Shown: in pieces, positions 16,513 through 25,238 of the stretch | Position numbering within the stretch: the stretch's first letter is position 1 | Layout of the letters: each line of letters begins with the position of its first letter | DNA from: Thermoflexus hugenholtzii JAD2 | Lineage (GTDB): Bacteria > Chloroflexota > Dehalococcoidia > UBA2979 | Length of the DNA stretch: 45,852 nucleotides | Assembly (NCBI GenBank): GCA_945903275.1 | Contig: CAMDNW010000015.1 | Coordinates: 1-45,852, forward strand | Direction: 5' to 3' | The notes under the pieces: generated by a model | Databases searched by the model: none | Told to the model about the DNA's origin: nothing | The model's input: the letters and a program-made list of their open reading frames with translations, nothing else | Translations under genes and position numbers: made by a program

Positions 16513-17712
16513 TTAGCCCTCGATAGGAGTAGGAGTGGCGGCGCGCCAGAGGAGGTAGGCGGCGGTGGCGAGGGTGAGGACGGTGAGGGCGAGGCCGGCG
16601 AAGGCGAGGCGGAGGGAGATGTCGCCGACGACGCCGGCGATCATGCTGACGATGACGAAGACAAGTGATTCGCCGAAGGGGGCGATGGAGAGGACGGTGG
16701 CGCGGACCTGTGAGTCAGTGCGCGCGTTCACGTAAGCGCCGATGGCGGGCATGGTGATGGCGAGGCTGAGGGCGGTGAGGGCGAAGCCGGCGAAGGCGGT
16801 GACGTGGTTGATGGCGGCGAGGATGGCGAGGCCGGTGACGGCACCGGCGATGGCGAGCGCGAGGACGCGGTGCAGGCCGAGGCGGCGGGTGATGCGGTCG
16901 CTGCTGAGGCCGCCGAGGGCGCTGAGCAGGGGGACGGGGGCGCTGAGAACGCCGAAGAGGGCGAGCGGGACGTGGTGGGCGGCCATGAATGGTTGGCAGA
17001 GGAGGATGTAGGCGGGCATGGAGGCGCTGAGGGCGATCTGGAGGAGGAGGATGCCTCGGACGGGTGGGTTGTCGCGGACAGCGAGGAGGCCGGTGCGAAG
17101 GGTGGCGCGGTAGGGGCGGCGGGGGCCTTCGTTGCGGCGGTGCGGGGGTTCTTGAAGCAGGAGGAGGAGGGGGGCGGCGAGGGCGTAGGAGAGGGCGGTG
17201 GCGAGGACGGCGATCTGAAGGTTAGTGATGACGGCGAGGACGCCGCCAATGATGCCGCCGATGATGGTGCTGCTGATGTTGATGGCGGAGAAGAGGCCGA
17301 GGCGGCGGGTGTACTCGGCTTCGCGGTTGGCGGTCGTGAGGGCGTCGTAGAGGTAGGCCTCGGAGCTGCCGGAGCGGAAGGCGAGGCCGATGGCCCAGAG
17401 GACGTAGGAGAAGGCGAGGAGGGGGAAAGAGGAGGCGAAGCCGAAGATGATGAGGCCAAGGGCCTCGAAGGCGACGGCGGTGAGCATGGCGGCGCGGCGG
17501 CCGTAGCGGTCGGCGAATGTGCCGGAAGGGATTTCGGCGAGGAGTTTGACGCCCCAGAACATGCCTTCCATGAGGCCGACCTGGGCGAGGGTGAGGTGGC
17601 GGTAGTCGGTGAGGTAGACGACCCAGATGGCGAGGATAGGTGTGAGGTCACGGACGAAGGCGAAGGCGTTGAAGAGGCGGAGGTTGCGGTTGAGGGTGAA
17701 GGGGGCGGGCAT
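16513..17712 (-). CDS. MFS transporter
   Basis: A 399-residue major facilitator with about 12 hydrophobic segments. The loop 2-3 motif is GTFADRYGRRAAM (near residue 66), and an equivalent DRITRRLGLHRVL opens the second half. The LLAEIPSGTFAD context is shared with drug-efflux-like MFS_1 proteins; the substrate is unknown. The ATG at 17712 gives a normal start (MPAPFTLNRNLRLFNAFAF). The open frame continues upstream only as low-complexity sequence. No ribosome binding site is present. Instead a TACAGT box ends exactly six bases before the ATG, so the mRNA is probably leaderless. Confidence 0.88.
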   Translation of the reverse strand: MPAPFTLNRNLRLFNAFAFVRDLTPILAIWVVYLTDYRHLTLAQVGLMEGMFWGVKLLAEIPSGTFADRYGRRAAMLTAVAFEALGLIIFGFASSFPLLAFSYVLWAIGLAFRSGSSEAYLYDALTTANREAEYTRRLGLFSAINISSTIIGGIIGGVLAVITNLQIAVLATALSYALAAPLLLLLQEPPHRRNEGPRRPYRATLRTGLLAVRDNPPVRGILLLQIALSASMPAYILLCQPFMAAHHVPLALFGVLSAPVPLLSALGGLSSDRITRRLGLHRVLALAIAGAVTGLAILAAINHVTAFAGFALTALSLAITMPAIGAYVNARTDSQVRATVLSIAPFGESLVFVIVSMIAGVVGDISLRLAFAGLALTVLTLATAAYLLWRAATPTPIEG

Positions 17713-17724
17713 TGAGGCACTGTA
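17713..17724 (-). promoter_or_regulatory. -10 element for a leaderless MFS transcript
   Basis: TACAGT (17724-17719), six bases GCCTCA, then ATG. The predicted start site coincides with the A of ATG. No clear -35 is seen. Confidence 0.5.
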
Positions 17725-17810
17725 TCGCCTCGATGGTCGGAGCCGCCGATGAGGGTGGGGATGTCGGAGGCCGGAGGCCGGAGGGCGGGGTCGCGTGTGT
17801 CTCGGTGGCT

Positions 17811-17839
17811 CCACTTGTGGTTCGACAGGCTCACCACGG
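17811..17839. repeat. Dispersed palindrome with TTCGACAGGCTCACCAC core, copy B1
   Basis: GTGG and CCAC arms flank TTCGACAGGCT. A longer-armed copy lies at 42715-42751, and degenerate relatives at 39741-39760 and 2752-2775. It is intergenic and resembles the REP-like elements with GACAGGCTCA cores common in GC-rich environmental genomes. Confidence 0.6.
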
Positions 17840-17945
17840 TCAGAGGGTCGGGGTGGTGTGGCGCTTCGAGTGGGGTGGCGGGGGCACGTATATATAGGTG
17901 TAGGTGTGCGTGCGGTGGGGGGTGCGTGCGGCATTTCACGATTCG

Positions 17946-17974
17946 TTGACACTCACTCAGGGCGCTGTTACGGT
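17946..17974 (+). promoter_or_regulatory. nuo operon promoter
   Basis: A perfect -35 TTGACA (17946-17951), a 17-bp spacer and -10 TACGGT (17969-17974), followed by six bases and an ATG at 17981. This is the best sigma-70-type promoter in the window. Confidence 0.75.
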
Positions 17975-17980
17975 CGGCTA

Positions 17981-18064
17981 ATGCCGGTGCTGTGCGGGCT
18001 TTTTAGTGCGCCTGTGCGGTGTTTTGCGGGTTGGCGGCGTGCTGTGAAGGGCGCTGGCGACTAG
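17981..18064 (+). CDS. Possible 27-residue leader ORF before nuoA
   Basis: The ATG sits at the predicted transcription start of the nuo promoter, so it would be the first codon of a leaderless mRNA. The product begins MPVLCGLFSAPVRCF, carries two cysteines, and turns basic (GWRRAVKGAG) before TAG. The stop is 15 bp before the nuoA start, close enough for coupled translation of nuoA. No similarity is recognised, and a chance ORF of this size cannot be excluded. Position and start context are the evidence. Confidence 0.4.
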   Translation: MPVLCGLFSAPVRCFAGWRRAVKGAGD

Positions 18065-18079
18065 TGAAGGTACGGGGCG

Positions 18080-18454
18080 TTGGACCACCTCGACCAGTTG
18101 TTTGGGACGTATGCGGCGGTCTTTGCGGCCACGATCGCTGGCTTCATTCTTGTCGTTACCGCGCTGATTGCTTCGCGATTGCTGGCACCGTTCTCGGTGG
18201 AGCGGAACAAGGGCACGTCGTACGAGTGCGGCATGTTGCCGTTGCGGCGGGCGCAGACCAGCATTGGGATGCGGTACTACCTGTACGCGATCCTGTTCAT
18301 CATTTTCGATGTTGAAGCTGTGTTTATCTTCCCGTGGGCGCTCTCCTACGTGGAAGTGGGGCCGATGGCCTACTACGAGATGCTGGTGTTCATCGGCATT
18401 CTGGCGGCCGGGCTGGCCTACGCGTGGAAAAAGGGAGCACTGAAGTGGCAGTAG
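18080..18454 (+). CDS. nuoA: NADH-quinone oxidoreductase subunit A
   Basis: A 124-residue membrane subunit of complex I with three transmembrane helices. The conserved loop [16 protein letters not shown] carries the ECG motif that lines the quinone entry region, and [15 protein letters not shown] is the family's second-helix signature. It starts with TTG at 18080 after GAAGG. It is first in a tight nuoABCDHIJKLMN operon. The stop overlaps the start region of nuoB. Confidence 0.95.
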   Translation: MDHLDQLFGTYAAVFAATIAGFILVVTALIASRLLAPFSVERNKGTSYECGMLPLRRAQTSIGMRYYLYAILFIIFDVEAVFIFPWALSYVEVGPMAYYEMLVFIGILAAGLAYAWKKGALKWQ

Positions 18455-19068
18455 ACACGACTCAGACCGAAGCGCCCGTTGTTCCTGGCGCGCCAGCCGC
18501 GCCCGAGGTTGCGCCGCTGTCGCCGCATGTGCCGACGGAGCACCCACTGGAGATTGAGCGGCTGCGGCCGGTGGAGTTGCACCCGGGTAAAGCGCTGTAC
18601 CGCGTGGTGCTGCCGGGAGTGATCCAGGCACCGGCTGATTTGCTGATCGCGGCCTCGCGGAAGTCTAGCCTGTGGCCGATGACGTTCGGGCTGGCGTGCT
18701 GCGCGATTGAGATGATCGCGACGTACATGTCGCACTATGACCTCGATCGCTTCGGGATTGTGCCGTGGCCGTCGCCGCGTCAGTCGGACGTAATGATTGT
18801 GGCGGGGACGGTGACGAAGAAGATGGCTCCGGCGGTGAAGTTGCTGTACGAGCAGATGCCGAACCCGAAGTGGGTGATATCCATGGGCGCGTGCGCGACA
18901 AACGGCGGGCCGTACACGCGATACGACCGAGTGTTGCAGGGCGTGGACAAGATCATTCCGGTGGACGTGTACGTGCCGGGCTGCCCGCCGCGCCCCGAGG
19001 CACTGCTGGACGCGTTCATCGCGCTGCAAGAGAAGATCATGGAAGAGCGGGCGGCGACCGGCCGATGA
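18445..19068 (+). CDS. nuoB: NADH-quinone oxidoreductase subunit B
   Basis: A 207-residue peripheral-arm subunit that holds the terminal [4Fe-4S] cluster N2, the direct electron donor to quinone. The four ligands are visible as C85, C86, C150 and C180 ([27 protein letters not shown]). The first ~60 residues form a Pro/Ala-rich N-terminal extension before the conserved core. It starts with GTG at 18445, inside the nuoA end, after GGGAG. The end overlaps the ATG of nuoC by four bases. Confidence 0.96.
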   Translation: MAVDTTQTEAPVVPGAPAAPEVAPLSPHVPTEHPLEIERLRPVELHPGKALYRVVLPGVIQAPADLLIAASRKSSLWPMTFGLACCAIEMIATYMSHYDLDRFGIVPWPSPRQSDVMIVAGTVTKKMAPAVKLLYEQMPNPKWVISMGACATNGGPYTRYDRVLQGVDKIIPVDVYVPGCPPRPEALLDAFIALQEKIMEERAATGR

Positions 19069-19604
19069 CTTCCGAAGACGCAGCAGCCGCGCCGCTGCAG
19101 TCATTCGACGGGACGATCTGGTCCGCTGTGGACAAGGCGTTGTCGGGGATATCGGCGCAGCCAGAGCGCGGCGTGCAGGACGTGATCGTGCACATCCCGC
19201 GCGACGAAGTGATTCGCGGATTGAGGGCGCTGAAGACGAACGCCGACATGGCATTTGATTACCTGCGATGCCTGACGTGCGTGGACAACGAGGGCGATGG
19301 CATGGACGTGGTGTACATGCTGTATTCGACCACGAAGGGGCACAACCTGACGGTGAAGGCGCACCTCGACGCGAACGACCTGCACCTGGATACCGCGACG
19401 ACGGTGTGGCGGGCGGCGAACTGGTACGAGCGCGAAGTGATGGAGATGTTTGGGGTGCGGTTTCGTAATCATCCCGACCCACGCACACTGCTGATGCCGG
19501 AAGACCTGACGGATACCTTCCCGCTACGGAAAGATCACCCGCTGGCGGAGATTGAAGTGCTGCAAGGCGAAGGGATCGCTTGGGCGACGGAGGAATCAGT
19601 CTGA
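19065..19604 (+). CDS. nuoC: NADH-quinone oxidoreductase subunit C
   Basis: A 179-residue 30-kDa-type subunit of the peripheral arm with no cofactor, packing against NuoD. The family motif is [20 protein letters not shown] followed by [11 protein letters not shown], ending in PLRKDHPL. It is encoded separately from nuoD, as in the ancestral arrangement and unlike the fused NuoCD of enterobacteria. ATGA overlaps with nuoB and TGATG overlaps with nuoD. Confidence 0.95.
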   Translation: MTSEDAAAAPLQSFDGTIWSAVDKALSGISAQPERGVQDVIVHIPRDEVIRGLRALKTNADMAFDYLRCLTCVDNEGDGMDVVYMLYSTTKGHNLTVKAHLDANDLHLDTATTVWRAANWYEREVMEMFGVRFRNHPDPRTLLMPEDLTDTFPLRKDHPLAEIEVLQGEGIAWATEESV

Positions 19605-20731
19605 TGACCTCGATGGCACCTGAGCAGGAATTCGAGACACAAGACCTCATGATCAACATGGGGCCGCAGCACCCGGCAACGCACGGCGTCTTCCGGATGG
19701 TGTTGCAAGTGGACGGAGAAGTAGTGCGGGACGTGGTCTCGCACATTGGGTACATGCACCGGGGCGGCGAGAAGTTGTCGGAGACGATGGACTTCCGCCA
19801 GGGCATCGGGTTCATGGATCGGACGGAGTACCTGGCGCAGTTCAACGCGGAACTGTCTTACGTGATGGCCGTTGAGAAGTTGATGGATATTGAAGTGCCG
19901 GAGCGGTCGCAGTGGATCCGGATGATCCTGTGCGAGTTGAACCGGCTGTCGAGCCACTTCATGTTCACGGGGGCTTTCGGCACGGATGTTGGCGTGTTCG
20001 GGACAGGGTTCACGTATGCGTTCCGGGAGCGCGAGAACATCCTCGATTTGTTCGAGGAGATCACGGGCGACCGGCTGATGTACGCATACTTCCGGCCGGG
20101 CGGGCTGGCGTGGGAAGTGACGGACAATTTTGTCGCGCGGGTGCGTGAGGTGCTGAACGTCTCGAAGCAGGGCATCAAGGACATGGATGGCCTGCTGACG
20201 GAGAACGAAATCTTCAAGGCGCGTACGCAAGGTATCGGGGTCATCTCGGCGGCGGATGCGATTGACTGGGGGTCGACGGGGCCGGTGTTGCGGGCGAGCG
20301 GCGTGCCGCTGGACCTGCGCCGGACCGAGCCGTACCTGAAGTACGCAGAAGTCGACTTCGATGTGCCTGTGGGTAAGGTTGGCGATGTGTACGACCGCTG
20401 GCTGGTGCGCATCGAAGAGATGCGTCAGTCGGTGCGGATCATCGAGCAGTGCCTGACGAAGTTGCAGCCGGGGCCGATCCTGCCGGAGCGGATGCCTCGC
20501 ATGTTGCGGACGCCTCCGGGTGAGGTGTACCTGCGGACGGAAGCGCCGCGTGGGGAGTACGGCATCTACATGGTGTCGAAGGGCGGTAACCGGCCGCACC
20601 GGCTGAAGATACGGTCGGCGTGCTTTGCGAACCTCCAGGCGCTGCGCGACATGACGATCGGGTCATACGTCGCGGACGCGGTGGTGATTCTCGGGTCGCT
20701 CGACATCGTGCTGTGCGAGGTTGACCGATGA
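19604..20731 (+). CDS. nuoD: NADH-quinone oxidoreductase subunit D
   Basis: A 375-residue 49-kDa-type subunit that forms the quinone-binding pocket with NuoB; it is homologous to the large subunit of NiFe hydrogenases. Visible blocks are NMGPQHPATHGVFR near the N-terminus, the GYMHRGGEK loop with the quinone-contacting His, and a C-terminal LGSLDIVLCEVDR. The ATG at 19604 follows GGAGG. Length is slightly short of the ~400 typical but complete. It overlaps nuoH by four bases. Confidence 0.96.
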   Translation: MTSMAPEQEFETQDLMINMGPQHPATHGVFRMVLQVDGEVVRDVVSHIGYMHRGGEKLSETMDFRQGIGFMDRTEYLAQFNAELSYVMAVEKLMDIEVPERSQWIRMILCELNRLSSHFMFTGAFGTDVGVFGTGFTYAFRERENILDLFEEITGDRLMYAYFRPGGLAWEVTDNFVARVREVLNVSKQGIKDMDGLLTENEIFKARTQGIGVISAADAIDWGSTGPVLRASGVPLDLRRTEPYLKYAEVDFDVPVGKVGDVYDRWLVRIEEMRQSVRIIEQCLTKLQPGPILPERMPRMLRTPPGEVYLRTEAPRGEYGIYMVSKGGNRPHRLKIRSACFANLQALRDMTIGSYVADAVVILGSLDIVLCEVDR

Positions 20732-21873
20732 CGTGGCCGTTGTTCGGCATGGACATGCCGGTGGTACTGGATCTGTTCATCAGGATGAACATCATCGTGA
20801 TCCTGATGACCGTGATGGTCATGGGGCTGATCTATATCGAGCGGAAAGTGCTGGCACGCTTCCAGATGCGGCTGGGGCCGACGCGGACGGGGCCGATGGG
20901 CCTGCTCCAGTCGGTGGCGGACGCGCTGAAGCTGGTGGCGAAGGAAGACGTGCGGCCGACGAACGCCGACCCGTGGGTGTTCGAGCTGGCGCCGTACTTC
21001 GTGTTCGTGCCGATCTTCATCGGATTCGTGGTGGTGCCGTTTGCATCGGGGCTGGAAGTGCGGGTGCTCGACCTCGGATTGTTCTACCTGCTCGCGGCAT
21101 CCTCGGTGAACTTGGTGGGGTGGGTGATGGCCGGGTGGGGTTCGGACAACCGCTACGCGATCATCGGCGGGCTGCGGTCGGTGGCTCAGTCGATTTCCTA
21201 CGAGTTGCCGCTGGTGCTGTCGCTGCTCGCGGTGGCGATGGTGGCGGACAGCCTGAACCTGACGGAGATCGTGGCGGGCCAGGCGGGCGCGCCGAATATC
21301 CTGTGGCAGCCGATGGCGTTTCTGATCTTTTTCATCGCGATGATCGCGGAGTTGAACCGACCGCCGTTCGACATCCCGGTGGGCGAGTCGGAAGTGGTGG
21401 GCGGGCCGTTTGTCGAGTACAGCGGCATCCGCTGGTCAATGTTCTTCTTGGCGGAGTACGCCGCGCTATTCATCATGGCGTTGGTGGGGTCCGCGGTATT
21501 CCTCGGTGGGTGGGCGTGGCCATTCGGGGAGCAGTTGGGGCTGCCGTGGCAGATCGTGCTCACGACAGTGAAGACCTCGATGATGATCTTCGTGGTGTTC
21601 TGGGTACGGGTGACGGTGCCGCGAATGCGCATCGATCAGTTGATGGCCTTCGCGTGGAAGTTGCTGCTGCCGCTGTCGTTCGCGCAGATCCTCGTGAACG
21701 GCGCGGTGCTGGTGTACGAGTTGCCGAGCGGGCTAACACACGCGCTGCTCGCGGGCAGCGGCGTAGCGGGCGTGTTTATTATGATGTGGGTGATCAATCG
21801 GAGCGTAAGCCGGCCGCGACCGCGGCCCGTGCTGATCCCGCGCACTGACCAGACGTGGGAGGCGACCCGATGA
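20728..21873 (+). CDS. nuoH: NADH-quinone oxidoreductase subunit H
   Basis: A 381-residue membrane subunit with about eight helices that links the quinone chamber to the proton-pumping arm. Diagnostic segments are ERKVLARFQMRLGPTRTGP near residue 35, ALKLVAKEDVRPTNAD, and AELNRPPFDIPVGESEVVGG, which holds the conserved acidic residues at the E-channel entrance. The ATGA overlap with nuoD and the terminal overlap with nuoI show translational coupling. Confidence 0.97.
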   Translation: MTWPLFGMDMPVVLDLFIRMNIIVILMTVMVMGLIYIERKVLARFQMRLGPTRTGPMGLLQSVADALKLVAKEDVRPTNADPWVFELAPYFVFVPIFIGFVVVPFASGLEVRVLDLGLFYLLAASSVNLVGWVMAGWGSDNRYAIIGGLRSVAQSISYELPLVLSLLAVAMVADSLNLTEIVAGQAGAPNILWQPMAFLIFFIAMIAELNRPPFDIPVGESEVVGGPFVEYSGIRWSMFFLAEYAALFIMALVGSAVFLGGWAWPFGEQLGLPWQIVLTTVKTSMMIFVVFWVRVTVPRMRIDQLMAFAWKLLLPLSFAQILVNGAVLVYELPSGLTHALLAGSGVAGVFIMMWVINRSVSRPRPRPVLIPRTDQTWEATR

Positions 21874-22340
21874 AAGGCATCCTGAAGAGCATGAGCGTCA
21901 CGCTGTCGACATTCATGCGGAAGCCGGTGACTCGGGAGTACCCCGAGACGCACAAGGAGTTGCCGGAGCGCGACCGGGCGTTCCCGGTTCTGCTGTGGGC
22001 CGAGGAAGACAAAGAGCCATTCTGCACCGGCTGTCACGCGTGCGAGCGCGCGTGCCCGGTGGAGTGCATGACGGTGCTGATGAAGGACAACCCAAACCAC
22101 AAATCGGTGGGCGGGGATTCTTCGCGGCGCAAGATCATCGACAAGTTTTGGATCGACTACGGGCGGTGCATGCGATGCAATATCTGCGTTGAGGTGTGTA
22201 ACTTCGACGCGATCTCGATGAACAACACGTGGGCTGGTCACGAGACATCCGTGTACGACCGCGCAGACCTAGTGATGGACCTGCCGATGCTGCTGGCGCA
22301 GTCGCGGTCGGGCGAGTTGAAGCCGTGGGTGGCGCCGTAG
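21870..22340 (+). CDS. nuoI: NADH-quinone oxidoreductase subunit I
   Basis: A 156-residue ferredoxin-like subunit carrying clusters N6a and N6b. The two cysteine sets are C52/C55/C58/C62 (CTGCHACERACP) and C100/C103/C106/C110 (CMRCNICVEVC). In the absence of NuoEFG this subunit is the probable docking point for a soluble electron donor such as ferredoxin (inference). The ATG at 21870 overlaps the nuoH stop, and an in-frame ATG 15 bp earlier is less likely. The final G of its TAG is the first base of nuoJ. Confidence 0.96.
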   Translation: MKGILKSMSVTLSTFMRKPVTREYPETHKELPERDRAFPVLLWAEEDKEPFCTGCHACERACPVECMTVLMKDNPNHKSVGGDSSRRKIIDKFWIDYGRCMRCNICVEVCNFDAISMNNTWAGHETSVYDRADLVMDLPMLLAQSRSGELKPWVAP

Positions 22341-22978
22341 TGCTGAACCGACTGCCGCTCCCCGCACAACTCGACCGCACGGTCACGACCGGCGGCCTGC
22401 TGGCTGGCGCCATTGTGACGCCGCCGCTGATCGCGCTGATTGTGCTGCGCGTGCTGGGCAACATTTCGAGCGCGCAGATGGTGTGGTGGATGCTGGCAGG
22501 CGTGATTGTGGCGGGTGCGCTGGGCGCGGTGACGCTGCGGAACGTGGTGCATTCGGCGCTGGCGCTGATTGCCGCGGCGATGGGGCTGGCGGGGATGTTC
22601 CTGCTGCTGGCCTCGGAGTTCCTGGCGCTGGTGCAGGTGCTGGTATACGGCGGCGGGGTGGCGATCCTGCTGATGTTCGGTCTGATGCTCACGAACGCGA
22701 CGGAAGACCCGGTGGTGATCGACGGATCGCAGAAGCCGTTTGCGGCGGGGGTGGGGCTCATTCTGGGCGTGGCGCTGACGGCGGCAATGCTGAGCGCGAA
22801 CTGGGACGCGAGCATTAGCACGGTGGTGGACTTTCGGGACTTAGGGGCGCGACTGTATCGCGACTTTGGGGTGCCGTTTGAGGTGGCGTCGCTAGTGCTA
22901 CTGGTGGCGCTGGTGGGCGCGGTGGCGATTTCGCGCCGGGACAATGATGACGACAACGACGCGGAGGCTGCCTCGTGA
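22340..22978 (+). CDS. nuoJ: NADH-quinone oxidoreductase subunit J
   Basis: A 212-residue five-helix membrane subunit. The signature is LASEFLALVQVLVYGGGVAILLMFGLML, containing the pi-bulge helix TM3 whose rotation opens proton access in known structures. It starts with a GTG that shares one base with the nuoI stop. The tail is acidic (DNDDDNDAE). It overlaps nuoK by four bases. Confidence 0.94.
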   Translation: MLNRLPLPAQLDRTVTTGGLLAGAIVTPPLIALIVLRVLGNISSAQMVWWMLAGVIVAGALGAVTLRNVVHSALALIAAAMGLAGMFLLLASEFLALVQVLVYGGGVAILLMFGLMLTNATEDPVVIDGSQKPFAAGVGLILGVALTAAMLSANWDASISTVVDFRDLGARLYRDFGVPFEVASLVLLVALVGAVAISRRDNDDDNDAEAAS

Positions 22979-23283
22979 TTCCGCTGGAGTACTACCTCGT
23001 GCTGTCGGGAATCCTGTTCGCGCTGGGGTTCTACGGCGTGCTGGCGCGGCGCAGTGCGATCCTGATCCTGATTGCGGTGGAGTTGATGCTGGCGGCAGTG
23101 TCGCTGAACTTCGTGGCGTTCGCGTCGTACATGGATGCGGAGTTGTTCACGGGGGTGATCTTCGCGATCTTCGTGATCACGATCGCGGCGGCGGAGGTAG
23201 GGCTGGCGCTGGGCATTGTGTTGCGGATCTTCCGCGAGCGCCGGTCGGCGAACGTGGACGAAGCGAGCAGTCTGAAGTGGTAA
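22975..23283 (+). CDS. nuoK: NADH-quinone oxidoreductase subunit K
   Basis: A 102-residue, three-helix antiporter-like subunit (MrpC-related). GVLARRSAILILIAVELMLAAV contains the conserved membrane glutamate, and AIFVITIAAAEVGLALGIVL holds the second. GTG start overlapping the nuoJ stop. Confidence 0.96.
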   Translation: MIPLEYYLVLSGILFALGFYGVLARRSAILILIAVELMLAAVSLNFVAFASYMDAELFTGVIFAIFVITIAAAEVGLALGIVLRIFRERRSANVDEASSLKW

Positions 23284-23317
23284 CGACGGCGAGCGCGTGG
23301 CGGGTGGAGGCGGCCTG

Positions 23318-25225
23318 ATGCCGATGGACCAGGCATGGTTGCTGATCGCCGTCCCGGCGGTGACGTTTGTGCTGGTGGCGCTGTTGAACCCGGTGCTGCC
23401 ACGGCGCGGCGACTTGATTGTGGTGCTGGCGCTGGCCTCGGTGGTGTTGATGGGGCTGGGGATCATAGCGGACTTCACTGGGTACTTCCGGGGTGGACTG
23501 TTCACGCCAGAGGGCGCGAACGTGTTCGGGTTCGATTGGATTAACATCGGGCAGGGGTTGTTCGTCATACAGTTCGACACGTACGTGGACGGGATCACGG
23601 TGGTGATGATCTCGGTGGTGTCGATCGTGGCCTTGATGGTCGCGGTCTACTCGATGTCTTACATGCACGGAGAGCCGCGGTACGGGTGGTACTTCGCTTT
23701 GCTGTCGCTGTTCGCGACAGCGATGCTGGCGCTGGTGCTGTCGGGGAACCTGTTGCTGCTGTACTTCGCATGGGAAGGAGTGGGGCTCGCCTCGTTCCTG
23801 CTGATCGGTTTCTACTGGGAGCGGCAGTCCGCGGCGGAGGCGGCGAAGAAGGCGTTCATCACCACGCGCATAGGTGATGTGGGGCTGCTGATCGGCATCG
23901 TGCTGCTGTGGCGGCAGGCGGGGACATTCAATATCCAGGAGATCATCAACTTCGCTGAGGCTGGTGGCTTTAGCAACACTTACCTGACGGTGGCGATGCT
24001 GTTCCTGTTCGCCGGGGCGGTGGGTAAGAGTGCACAGTTCCCGCTGCACGTCTGGCTGCCGGACGCGATGGAAGGCCCGACGCCGGTGAGCGCGCTGATC
24101 CACGCGGCCACGATGGTGGTGGCAGGCGTGTACCTAGTTGCTCGCATGATGCCGGTATTCGACTTAGTGCCCGTGGCGCGCGACTACGTGCTGTACACGG
24201 GGTTAGTCACGGCGGTGATGGCGGCGACGCAGGGTCTCGTGACGAGCGACATCAAAAGGGTGCTGGCGTTCTCGACGGTGTCGCAACTGGGATTCATGTT
24301 TGTCGCGCTGGGCCTAGGCAATGTGACCGCGGCGATGTTCCACCTGTTCACGCACGCTTTCTTTAAGGCGCTGTTATTCCTTGGTTCCGGATCGGTGATT
24401 CACGCGACGCACCATCAGGAAGTCGATCAACTCGGCGGGTTGCGGCACAAGATGCCGATCACGACGGCGACGTTCATCATCGGCAGCATGGCGTTGGCGG
24501 GGGTGATCCCGCTGGCCGGGTTCTGGTCCAAGGACGAAATCCTGCACGCGGCGATGACCGATGGGCCGCTGCCGGTGTACCTGCTGCTGGCGGGGTCAGC
24601 TGTGCTGACGGCGATCTACACGACGCGACTGGTGCTGCTGACGTTCTTCGGCGAGCCAAAGGATCACCACGCCTACGAGCACGCGCACGAATCGCCAGCG
24701 CTGATCACGGGGCCGCTGGTCATTCTGGCGACGCTTGCGACGGTGTCCGGGTTCGTGGTGTTCTCCAGTGTAGGCCGTATGCTCGGGTTCCCGGGCGGTA
24801 TAGGCGAGGTAGTGTTCACGCACGAGCCGCACGCGTTTGTGTTCGACATAGTGTTCGCGGGGACGGCGGTCGCCTCAGCGCTCGCGGGCATCGGCATCGG
24901 GATTGCGTACTGGAAGGGCGACGCGATGCGCGCGGTGCGCGCACGGCAGTGGGCGCCGGAACTGCACGCGCTGCTGGTGAACCGCTACTACTTGGATGAC
25001 CTGTATCAGGCCGTCATCGACCGGGTGGTGCTGGGCCTCGGCAACGTGGTCGCGCTGTTCGATAAGCGCGTGGTGAACGAGTCGGGCGTCGATGGCGGCG
25101 CGCAGACGGTGTCGTGGTTCGGGATGCGGCTGAAGTTCCTGCAGACCGGACGGATTCCGAACTACGCGCTGGCGATGGCCGTCGGCGTCGTGGTGCTGGC
25201 CGTCATGGCGTTGCAGTCGGCATAA
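23318..25225 (+). CDS. nuoL: NADH-quinone oxidoreductase subunit L
   Basis: A 635-residue distal antiporter-like proton-pumping subunit with the long lateral helix at its C-terminus. Motifs are WEGVGLASFLLIGFYW, KSAQFPLHVWLPDAMEGPTP with the pumping Lys/His residues, and SALIHAATMVVAGVYLV. The ATG at 23318 is preceded by GGAGG at seven bases, better than the GTG at 23297. It lies 34 bp after nuoK, the largest gap so far in the operon. Confidence 0.95.
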   Translation: MPMDQAWLLIAVPAVTFVLVALLNPVLPRRGDLIVVLALASVVLMGLGIIADFTGYFRGGLFTPEGANVFGFDWINIGQGLFVIQFDTYVDGITVVMISVVSIVALMVAVYSMSYMHGEPRYGWYFALLSLFATAMLALVLSGNLLLLYFAWEGVGLASFLLIGFYWERQSAAEAAKKAFITTRIGDVGLLIGIVLLWRQAGTFNIQEIINFAEAGGFSNTYLTVAMLFLFAGAVGKSAQFPLHVWLPDAMEGPTPVSALIHAATMVVAGVYLVARMMPVFDLVPVARDYVLYTGLVTAVMAATQGLVTSDIKRVLAFSTVSQLGFMFVALGLGNVTAAMFHLFTHAFFKALLFLGSGSVIHATHHQEVDQLGGLRHKMPITTATFIIGSMALAGVIPLAGFWSKDEILHAAMTDGPLPVYLLLAGSAVLTAIYTTRLVLLTFFGEPKDHHAYEHAHESPALITGPLVILATLATVSGFVVFSSVGRMLGFPGGIGEVVFTHEPHAFVFDIVFAGTAVASALAGIGIGIAYWKGDAMRAVRARQWAPELHALLVNRYYLDDLYQAVIDRVVLGLGNVVALFDKRVVNESGVDGGAQTVSWFGMRLKFLQTGRIPNYALAMAVGVVVLAVMALQSA

Positions 25226-25238
25226 GAGGGGCAGTCAC

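Noticed and set aside
16804-17715. Open frame antisense to the second MFS gene
   Set aside because: Glu/Gly/Ala-rich shadow of a clear membrane protein gene.
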